64,000 bases of DNA, from contig JALQBC010000003.1 in assembly GCA_023375675.1 (NCBI GenBank), forward strand, positions 310,001 through 374,000, read 5' to 3'. This document shows, piece by piece, positions 33,653 through 43,177 of this stretch. Both the position numbers and the translations under genes were made by a program. This stretch comes from Cytospora piceicola (lineage: Eukaryota; Ascomycota; Sordariomycetes; Diaporthales; Cytosporaceae). How positions within the stretch are numbered: position 1 is the first letter of the stretch; each line of letters begins with the position of its first letter. The notes below the pieces were generated by a model. The model saw only the letters and a list, made by a program, of their open reading frames with translations, was not told where the DNA came from and searched no databases.

Positions 33653-34039
33653 CGCGGACGGGTCTTTTAGAAACTGTTCGGGACCATTTTTAGCTGACGT
33701 TCAGAGGTACACTGTACTAAGGGTAGGAAACCATTTCTGAGCTAAATCAGTTTAAAACTGTTAGACGGTACCGTACGAAAGCTAGGTTACCGTATAGAAG
33801 TAATATTTATAGCGGTAAAAGACCGGAATCACTTCGGGCTTTTTTTTAGCCGTTGTAGAATTAAAAGGGGGTCTTTTTTCTCTTATTACATTTCTCTTCT
33901 TACGTAAGGAGGGGTAGCTAAGTCGGTAGGTACCGTAGAGATTGATTATTCACTTGTTGACCAGGACTTTAAACCTTATGTAAGGTCTCGTATAATTCTT
34001 TAATGTTGCCGGTGGTGTTCTTTCCTTGAATGTTTACAA

Positions 34040-34122
34040 CCTGCCTAGGTGCCTACCTACCTAGGTACCTAGGTAGGCACGGTAGGTACCTACCTACCTA
34101 AGTACCTAGACACCTAGGTAAC
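34040..34122. repeat. CCTAGGTA palindrome cluster, largest
   Basis: About eight degenerate copies of the CCTAGGTA/CTACCTAC word. The whole tract can fold back on itself. Confidence 0.85.
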
Positions 34123-34138
34123 GGTCCTTTAAAACGAT

Positions 34139-34195
34139 ATAAAGCCTCGAAATGATCTAAAGCCTCGAAATGATTTAAAGCTTTGAAATATTTTG
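34139..34195. repeat. Three-copy 18-bp degenerate tandem repeat
   Basis: Three adjacent units of the form AAAGCCTCGAAATGATTT. The third copy differs mainly by C-to-T type changes (AAAGCTTTGAAATATTTT), which is compatible with repeat-induced point mutation. Confidence 0.75.
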
Positions 34196-34449
34196 ACCTA
34201 AAGACCATAGCAAGCTGACGTTAGGCCGGAAATGGTTTTAGAGCCCCTATACCGTGCCTACCACTATTTCAGAAAGGGTCGCCTGCGCGGTATGGTACCT
34301 AGGTATATATGATGAGGCGTTAGCTAACCTCAAGCAGTCAGAATGCCGATAGCTAGGTGAGCAGTGATAGTATATATATGTAGTAGGCAGAAGGTCTCTT
34401 TCACACTCATTGACCTCATACAATTTGACATACAATTTGACACTATAGC

Positions 34450-35831
34450 TCAAAACTTGTCTTGCGAATCTATAGCATCTTGTGGCCGTCTTGCCTCAAC
34501 TAACGGAAACACCTTGTGCCAATAATTCCACAACAGCAACGAGACGATGGTAATTGGCACCGCAAATGCCCAGTAGACCCAGAACTTACTGGATACAGTC
34601 CAGCCAGAATCGACACTGTAGTCAAAGAATGACATGCTGAAGATGGTAGAGATAAACGTCGGAGGAAGAAACACCAGGGTAACGAAAGAGATTGTCTTCA
34701 TAGCAGCATTGTCCGACCGCGCAGCGTGCCCGATCTCCACGGATATGGCAGCGTCGTGTTGGGCAACGATGTTGAAGGCGAGCTGGATCTCGTTGAGGAG
34801 CCGCTTCTCGTTCGATGCCGACCGATGCCGCAAGTTCTCGATCATGTTCCCGAAGAAGAGCAGCTGCCGTTGGATATTGCGCGAGACATCATTCTCGGCA
34901 ACGAACCCATTCGTTGTGAGATGATCATGCTCGAGCATGATGCTTTTCATGGTCTGTGTGGCGACGTCGAGCGTCTCGGACACATGGATGCCGTGTCTGG
35001 CAATATCGTGCAGGAGCCTGTAGTCCGGCCGCGGCTTTCTCGGTTGCCTCTCCGTCTCTATCGCCCTGATATGATTTCGTATGGCCCAGACAGCAGAGTC
35101 TTGGAGGCGCGCGATCTCGGCTGCCAGTCCGGCGTAGACCCAGAACGGATCGCTGACGCCTGTTGAACCTGGGTTTAGAAAGTCACCAGCTGGTATGCGC
35201 TCCAAAACAGGCGATAGAGCGTCGAAGAACAGGATGACCGTTTGCTTTGTGGAAGGAATCCATCGTGTGAATACATTGATCTTGTACCACCGATAATGCA
35301 TGGAAGTATCAAGTTGCTTCACTTCGAAGTATGCCCACGTATCTGTCATGAACTCGGTCAGCACGCATTACCTGGGTATTTTCTACACTTGGTAACAATG
35401 ACGCACTAAATCCTGTGGCAGTGCCCGTGCCACCCGTTGTTTCACAGCCAAAGAACCCGTTTGATCTCTTACAATAATCCGACCACCATACCTTAGGCAT
35501 GCAGAAGGTATCAGTGAAGAGACCTCGGCACGGCGGGCACTTCCGGACTTCATTGGCACTCGCGAGGCTTGGACACGTTAGAATTAGACTTGGCTGTTTG
35601 GAGGGTCTGGCAAACATGATGTATATCTGCGGCTCTGCAGAGGTTGACCGGTGCCGGGCATACGACTTGTCGGCGTGGAAGTCCTCGAGGCAGACTGGCT
35701 GCCGTTGCCAGCTGCCATGCCCTGCAGGCAGATTTAGTAATGTCAGCTGTCTCTGGCGGGCAGCGGGACTTGCCTTTTATCCACTGCAGCACTGTTATAT
35801 CGGGGCATGCTCGACAACCCGCTCTGCTCAT
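34450..35831 (-). CDS. CorA-like divalent-cation transporter family membrane protein
   Basis: Proposed exons 35831-35774, 35721-35407 and 35342-34450 give 421 aa. The last exon is certain; the 64-bp intron (GTGCGT...CAG) restores a continuous GF-N-TWAYFEVKQ; the first junction uses a GC-AG donor (GCAAGT) and is less sure. Residues about 60-150 contain the motif common to fungal CorA-like proteins (WWSDYCKRSNGFFG). A long helical region follows, and two membrane segments lie near the C-terminus (ISFVTLVFLPPTFISTIFSM and FWVYWAFAVPITIVSLLLW). Canonical CorA has a GMN loop after TM1; here the position reads SMS. In the family the protein sits in the plasma membrane as a pentamer; divergence of GMN makes the transported ion, or transport itself, uncertain. 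Confidence 0.8.
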
Positions 35832-36748
35832 AGTGCCAGGGACGGAAAGATCCCGGCCTTGAGTGGCAAAGGGACTAGAAGAAATGAATAAGTGGTAATT
35901 TTAGCAATGAATAGATAGTGGATGTCTAGATCCGGTGCACCGTGATCTTCCCACGAAGTAAACGACCTTGGATGCACACCAATATATCTCGTATAACCCT
36001 ACACATGTAAGTACCTACTTAAGTACCTAAGTAGGTAGGCAGATATTTCCTGCGTGGTAAGTAGCAGGCTGTGCCCGCCCCGTCCCACCATCATAATGCC
36101 AGGTCCTCCACGGGTATAGGTTTTTAATTTCGATAGTAGGGTGGTCAGACTTGTAGACCGATGTGGCGCCTGTAGTATGACATTCTAAGGAGAGATGCGG
36201 CAAGTCTCAGCAAATATGCCTGCAGCTAATACATTTTTATCTGTACGCTTACATGTGTGTATCAAGCAACCTACTTGAGGATATACATGTACGGTACTCC
36301 AACTCTACACATCGGCCCGGGGAAATCCTGAGGCTTTTGTTTTTCATCTCTTGTATATCCAGGTGCCTTTCATGTCGACTATACATTGGCACACATAGAT
36401 GAAGAAAGGCACAGTACATTGTTCCAATACTCCGCCACAGGAACCTGATAGATAACACATAAGCCATCATTAAATGACCATAAGGGACTGCATTGCAGCA
36501 GCAAATTGCACAAATACAACCCTGGGGAAGAAGCCTGATATCGAGAAATTCTGCCTAGGCTGAGTTGCTGCCCAACTCCCCTTTGCCATTGTTCATAAAA
36601 TCCGTGCTTATACTCTGCTTGAGTTCGCATGATCTTGTGTCCATACTCTTCCAGAGTCATTTGGCACATGACAACCTCAATATCTGTTTTTCCATCCCAT
36701 TGATATCAACAAAACTATTATATACCTCACCCGGAATCCCCCCTCATC
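35832..36748. other. Intergenic region between the CorA-like and NLR-like genes
   Basis: Divergent upstream region for both genes. It contains a GTACCTACTTAAGTACCTAAGTAGGTAGG palindromic cluster at about 36008-36040. No coding signal is seen. Confidence 0.55.
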
Positions 36749-39700
36749 ATGTCTGATCCTAATATATATACAATCGGTTGGATCTGCGCTATTAGCACCG
36801 AATATGTCGCCGCGCAAGCGCTTCTCGATCAAATACACAAACCACCCGAACATGTATCCCAGAATGACAACAACGACTACGCCCTGGGAAGCATTGGGAG
36901 ACACAACGTCGTCATCGCCGCATTGCCAGATGGTGAATACGGGACTTCATCTGCTGCCGGCGTCGCGAGAGACATGCTGCATACCTTTTCCAACATCAGG
37001 ATTGGTCTGATGGTGGGCGTCGGTGGTGGCGCGCCAAGTCCGAGGCACGATATCCGCCTCGGCGATATTGTAGTCAGCGCTCCTCGGGATGGAAAGGGTG
37101 GTGTGCTCCAATATGACTTTGGTAAAACCATCCAGGAGCAGAGCTTCCAGATCACCAGTGTTCTTAACCAACCACCGACCGTCCTACGTACTGCGATCAG
37201 CGGAATACAATCCCAGCACGAGATGAATGGTCACCGAATCGAAGATGTCATCCAGGACGCACTCGAAAATAAGCGAAGACTACGGAATAAATACAGTCGG
37301 CCAGACACAAGTAAGGACAGCTTATACCTCGCCGAAATAATCCATAGCGATGAAGCATGCTGTACGGGCGCTGCTAGTACCGACCCATCGAACCTGGTTC
37401 GTCGACGTCCACGGACCGAAGACGATGATAACCCAACAATCCATTATGGCCTAATCGCTTCAGCGAACACGTTGATGAAAGACGCTTTGGTCCGAGATCG
37501 ACTGTCGAGTGAGAAAGACGTCCTATGCTTCGAGATGGAAGCGGCAGGGTTGATGAACCACTTCCCATGTGTCGTCATTCGTGGCATTTGCGACTACTCA
37601 GATACACACAAGAACAAGGAGTGGCAAGGATATGCGGCCATGGCAGCCGCGGCATATGCAAAGGATCTTCTCTGTCGTATTGCACCAAACAAGATAGAGG
37701 CCGAGAGGAAAGTTATAGAGGCTATCAATGACGGTCAGTGTGATCCCGAATCATGTTTAGAGTTGCCTTAGAAACATTCATTGATAGTTCAATAGTCAGT
37801 GAAAAATTGACGGGTGTTCACTTGTTGGCAAGTGATCTCAAGACACAGAGCTACCTCGACAAGCTTCAAAGGTGGCTCTCGCCACCCGATCCGTCAACCA
37901 ACTTCAATAAAGCACTGGAGCAACGGCACCAAGGCTCAGGGAAATGGCTCCTGAAACGCGAGGAATATACGGCCTGGAAGAACGAGCCAAACTCCTTTCT
38001 ATGGATTTATGGTATTCCTGGCTGCGGCAAAACCATACTCAGTGCCACTGTTGTGGAGGATCTGACAATGAGCAAAACGTGCCTCCAAGCGCTGCTCTAC
38101 TTTTTTTTCGACTTCAGTCAAACGACGAAAGAAATCTTCGAGAATGCAGTCCGATCGCTTATTTTGCAGCTATACTTCAAGAGTGCACCGGCCCAAAAAC
38201 ACCTTGACTCCCTCTACACCACCGACTGCAAAGGTGGCAACTCGCAGCCAAGTATCGAATCGCTGCGTGAAATATTTACTAACATGGCTGAGGAAGTTGG
38301 TGAAGTTTGGATCGTCATCGATGCGCTCGATGAATGTCGAGCGAAGAATGAACAACAACTACTACTCAAATGGATAAAGGATCTTCGAAGATCTCAGACG
38401 AATGTTCATCTGCTTGCTACCAGCCGTCCGGAGCCAGAAATCCAATTCACTATCGAAGAGATTTCTCGACAACAAGACACAATAAGAATCCTTATCCAAA
38501 GCGACCTGGTGAAGAAAGACATAAGCGCATATGTCCGGGCAAAAGTTGAAAAGAGCCCGCAACTAAGAAAGTGGAAATCAAACCCAACTGTGCAAAGGGA
38601 AATTGAAAATACTTTGATAGAGAAGGCCAACGGGATGCAAGTCTTTCGATACACCCTCTTGTTAAATGTTTTTTAAATCCCTAACATAACATAGGTTCCG
38701 CTGGGTTACGTGCCAGTTCGATGAACTAGAAGATTGCATTGATCCTCCGGCTGTGAGGAGAGTGCTCGCATCACTGCCAAAGACATTGGACGAGACGTAT
38801 GCACGGATTCTGACAAATATCCCCAAAACATACGAGCGATATACTAGGCGGATATTGCAGTTCTTGCTTTTCTCTGAAAGGCCCCTGACCATCAACGAAT
38901 TTGTTGATGCTGTTGCCGTCGACACCAAAAATGGACTGTTCGACCCAAAAAATCGGATGCCGAACCCAAGGGAGATCCCAAAATGCTGCTCTAGCTTAGT
39001 GGTTGTTGTCATAACGGATGACAGTCAAGAGCTGATACAGCTCGCGCACTTTTCAGTGAAAGAATACCTGGTCTCAAACCTTGTGAAGGAGAATATCGCC
39101 CCATACCTCAAACCGGTCGCTGCTTCAACGTCTATCGCGGAAGTTTGCTTGATATACTTGCTACAGCTCCACGGCTTACCAAGTGAAAACTTCTTCTTAG
39201 CGCGGTATGCAGCGGAATACTGGATGAGACATGCTACAGCAGCTGAGAGACATAGCGAAACAGTCCGCACGCTCGCAACAAAATTCTTTTCGTCCAGAGG
39301 CGCCTATAAGGCTTGTATAGAGCTTTACGATCCGACGGGTGTGTACCTTCGATGGTATTCACTCCCACCAACCTTATATTATGCTTCATATGCAGGGTTA
39401 TTCTTTATAACGAAGATGCTTTTGGAGAATGGCGCCGACCATCATAAAGGGGGCAGATCTCGTCACTGGAGTGCCCTGCATGCTGCGTCAAAAATAGGCC
39501 ACGAAAGGATAGTCCGAATGCTACTCAATAAGGGAGCCGACGTTAACGCTAAGACCCTAAGCGAGACTGCCCTCTATACTGCGTCAGAAAATGGGCACGA
39601 AAGGATAGTCCAGATACTACTCGAAAAGGGGGCCGACGTTGACGCTAAGGGTAGTTATTCGGTAACTCCCCTCTATATTGCATCATACAGAGGTTACGAT

Positions 39701-40255
39701 GGAATAGTCAAGATGTTACTCGAGAAGGGCGCCGACGTTAACATTAAGGGTGGTCTTTTTACAACTGCCCTCCATGCTGCGTCAACTAGGGGCTACGTTA
39801 TAATAGTCCAGATGCTACTCGAGAAGGGCGCCGTTGCTGATGCCCAAGACGAACACAGCGATTGCTCGTGTTCAACCACTGACAGCGAGAGCGACCAGAT
39901 CAAAATGACTCATGCGAATATAATCGAATGTAAAGCGAAGGGTGAAACGACATCGACATCTGAGGAAGTTCCGAATGAAGTCTCCCAAGGGGCAGTGTCA
40001 TCAACGACACCCATCTTGACTGCTTTGCCAACACCACGTGGGAACCTCGTCGCAGCCGAGTCAACGGGAAAGCAGCCTCAAAGACCGTCCAACCAGAGTA
40101 CACCAGATTCAACTACCCTCGTGCCAATCTCTAGCGTGGCATCGAATAGCAAAAGGAAGAGAGAGTCCGATCAAGCATACCACTATGAGCCGCAGAATTC
40201 CCGAGAATCAGGAGAGCCGGGAGTCAAGAGGAGGAGGACGGATGAGGACACATGA
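36749..40255 (+). CDS. PNP-NACHT-ankyrin NLR-like protein
   Basis: Three exons (36749-37733, 37796-38636, 38695-40255) give 1128 aa. Residues 1-328 are a purine-nucleoside-phosphorylase/UDP-phosphorylase domain ([28 protein letters not shown]). Residues about 385-620 are a NACHT NTPase with Walker A GIPGCGKT (about 400) and Walker [11 protein letters not shown] (about 500). A winged-helix-type region follows, then four ankyrin repeats (about 857-990). The Ser/Thr-rich tail contains basic clusters ([14 protein letters not shown]) that look like nuclear-localisation signals. Intron 2 (58 bp) starts GCAAGT: this GC-AG intron is the only choice that keeps the family motif ANGMFRWVTCQ in frame. 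Fungal NACHT proteins of this build act in self/non-self recognition; related PNP domains in immune proteins are nucleosidases. It converges on the P450 gene of the terpenoid cluster. Confidence 0.93.
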
Positions 40256-40673
40256 CTGCTACAGGCTTGGCATAGCTAACTACACCTTCATCAACAATAA
40301 TAAGACCACAAAGAGGAATCATAATGCGGACTCACGAACCACTTGAGAACTGTCCGCAGCAGAGGAAACCCCCATGCCTCGGACAAAGTGGTATGTTGCC
40401 TCGGGTCTGGTGCGCCGCTCCTACTACGAATTAGGGAAGGTGTACAGTATTCTACTTATATAGACAGATGGTGAGCTCTACGTGCACAAGACAATTCAAC
40501 AAAGGCAACGCCTTGAGGTATAACAGATATTGATCCACTGCCTACACTGTATGCCCCTCAAGAAGCTTGAGCCAACGTGTGTTCAGCACCTATGGCGTGA
40601 CATCATTGAAGTATTGAGTCTTCTGTCGACTGTTGCCAAACCATACCCAACGAGTTACAAATTTCAGTCCCGC
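40256..40673. other. Convergent intergenic region
   Basis: 418 bp between the 3' ends of the NLR-like gene and the first P450. It presumably contains both terminators. It marks the left border of the terpenoid cluster. Confidence 0.55.
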
Positions 40674-42421
40674 TTACATAGTTGTACTCTCCGTCAGTTG
40701 CACCCACATAGGAAGGCGTTCCCATGTCCAGAACGTACGCTGGTCAGTCCAGCCGTCGCTTTCAGGGTGCAGCTCGAGGTCAAAATTGAATAGGAGACGG
40801 CTAATCATGGTGCGGACTTGGTCAAGAGCAAGACTATATTTGACAAGGTATATTGCGTTAGAACATATTACCACACGGTGCCAGATATCTGATAGTGAGA
40901 AACTTACTGTTTTCCAATACAGACGCGACTCCCTATGCCAAACGGATGGAGTGAACCACGTCGATCGGTTTCGTATATTGGGTTACCGAGCCAACGGGAT
41001 GGGTCGAAGACGTCCGGGTTAGTGAAGTTACGAGAGCAATGATAAACAGACCAGTGGTGGAGACCCAAGGAGATCTGCATCGCACTCTATTAGTATGGTC
41101 CGTCCTCCGCATCGTGTGGAAAATAGGAGGAAACTCACATCGTCCTTGCACGGGATCCCAAGAACCAGAGTGCCTTCGGGGGCGCCAATCCTTGGATTGG
41201 AAATCGGGATGGGTGGATATAGACGCAGACTCTCGTTGATGCAGGCATTGAGGTATTCGAATTTTCCAACGGACTCGAAGGTAATGTCCGACTCTTTCTC
41301 GAACATACCCCTGATATCCGCAACCACCTTACGATAAACACCCGGGTGCTTCAGGAGCTGATAGATACAGGCTGTAGTGCCCGCAGCCGTAGTTTCGGAG
41401 CCCGCGGCAATCAGCATGTTCGCATTGGACATCATCTCGTCGCGGCTCATCTCTTTTTCTGAGCCCCTGTGTTTAAGGATCTGCCCCAAAAAGTCCCCAC
41501 GCTCGGTGTCCTTGGCAAGCCGGCGGGAAACCTTCTCGATGGTGAGTCTGTGGTGCTCGCGTGTGACGCGCATTATAGAGCCGTTGACAAATTTCCTCAG
41601 GACCCAGTCGAGCCAGGGGAACTGGCGGATGCTCCCGAGGATGGTCACGGCCCAGACGGACTCAAAAATGACCCGGAGCCAGGCGATGTAGTCGCCCGTC
41701 TCGAGGCAGCCGAATGTCTCCCCGAACGCGAGATCTCCAAGCACGTCGAACGTCGTCAGGTTCAGCCAGTTGGCGAGGTCAACCTTCCCCCTGACTTTCT
41801 CATCCTGTATCCGCACCCGCAGCTGACGTATGAGGAGGGTGAATAGCCCTTGTATCGTGGGCTGGTAGTCCTTGTTCAATGCCTTCTCGCTGAAAGCATG
41901 CGCCAGCATCCGTCTGTGCCTCGAGTGCACCGCGTCGTCAGCCGTCAGCAGTTCAGACGCGCCGTTGACCTTCAGGCTGTCCGTGAAGCGTAGCATGTCC
42001 CGCTGAGGCACCTTTTGTCCCGGCTTGCGCACCATGACGTCCGTCCAAGCCTCGGGCGAGATGAACGACAGGGCTTTTGGGGCCACGCGGACAACATCGC
42101 CATACTTCTCGTGAAGTTCACGGATGTCTTTATGTAGCCGGCCGCGAACAATGGAGAGTTCCTGTGGAATGCGCGACATGGCCCATAACTTGGGGCCCGG
42201 AACGTGCGATAGCTGGTGGAAATAGATGTTGCGGATCCAAGCAAAGATTTGGTACGTGATGCCCTGATAGAAGCGTGTTACTTATCAGAGGATGTGACCC
42301 ATCTGTGGAGAGATTTAGGGACATAATCATAGTAACTTACAAGCACAAGAACGAGAAGGATCAGATTTTGAAAGGCTGGTGAGAACGACGGGACGAGGGG
42401 GATCTTCTCCAAACGTGCCAT
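40674..42421 (-). CDS. Cytochrome P450 monooxygenase (cluster P450 A)
   Basis: Four exons (42421-42341, 42263-41139, 41074-40908, 40833-40674) give 510 aa with all phases continuous. Introns are 77, 64 and 74 bp, and the second has a TACTAAT branch site. The N-terminal membrane anchor is FQNLILLVLVLGITYQIF, followed by the proline-rich FPGPK-type hinge (HVPGPKLW). Later come the I-helix AAGSETTA, the K-helix ESLR and the heme loop FGIGSRVCIG with axial C454. As a class II P450 of the endoplasmic reticulum it takes electrons from a P450 reductase. Its place next to the terpene synthase suggests oxidation of the cyclised terpene; position and number of oxidations are unknown. Confidence 0.93.
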
Positions 42422-43177
42422 TTTGCTCCCAATGCCAAAGTCGCGGGAGCTCTTTTCCGAGGACGAGAAACAATAGAGGCCAAAAATGGGGCTGTTCTGC
42501 ACATCTAGAGTACTTGCAATTACTGCAATGATTTTTGCAATGGAAGCAGCTCTGGAAACTATGAGAAGTCCGAGTCTCAGCATGTCAAGGCAACCAAACT
42601 TGCACCAAACACCTAGGCACCAAAAGGGCTTGTTCCCAGGTGCCGTAGGGGTATGACTCTGCCTTCTGGTCCAATATTCCAAGCTTGTACTACCCTCCCA
42701 GAACATCGATCGGTCCGAGTCCCTTTCCGGACGTGACCATATCCGGAAATCTTGCTATCGGTTCGGGTCAGCCCAAAAAGAGTAGTATCACATGTACCAA
42801 ATAGTGTTGAACAGTAGCAAAACATAAGGTCAGCGGCTCTGCCAACGTTCCACGAACAGGCAATCTAAGACAGGAAGTTATACAGACTTGTGCTGGAATC
42901 TATCTACTTGAGCGAAATTCCAAGTGCCTTCAGATTCATATTGGTATCTGAATCCTGCGTCACTTGTCATAATGTAACAGTAGTAGGAAAGGGGGGGGGG
43001 GAAGGCTGTCGCATGTGTAAAGTTGGTCAAAATAGCTACAAACTTCAATTTCTGCTGTAGCATGCACAAACTTCGAATCTCACGGTCCACAATCTGATAT
43101 TGCCCCTACCTACTTCACAGGCCGACTTATCTTAGTACACTGTCAGGTAATCTCGCCCCCCATTAGCCTACTATGGA
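42422..43177. promoter_or_regulatory. P450 A upstream region and MFS 3' region
   Basis: The two genes face the same way (leftward), so this 756-bp stretch should hold the P450 A promoter and the exporter terminator. There is a G10 run near 42993-43002. No coding signal beyond the P450 start is seen. Confidence 0.5.

Larger units (their letters stand above)
32900..34449. other. AT-rich, repeat-laden intergenic region
   Basis: No gene is supported. It holds a candidate SINE (33348-33512), clusters of CCTAGGTA palindromes (33597-33652, 34040-34122, 34290-34305), a degenerate tandem repeat (34139-34195) and long AT-rich stretches. The composition suggests decayed repetitive DNA. Confidence 0.6.

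Noticed and set aside
35309..35364. A 29-bp intron joining the CorA exons
   Set aside because: Too short for a fungal intron; a 64-bp intron with correct phase fits better.
38661..38694. A 34-bp GT-AG intron in the NLR-like gene
   Set aside because: Below normal intron size and leaves extra residues in a conserved motif; the GC-AG intron restores the motif exactly.
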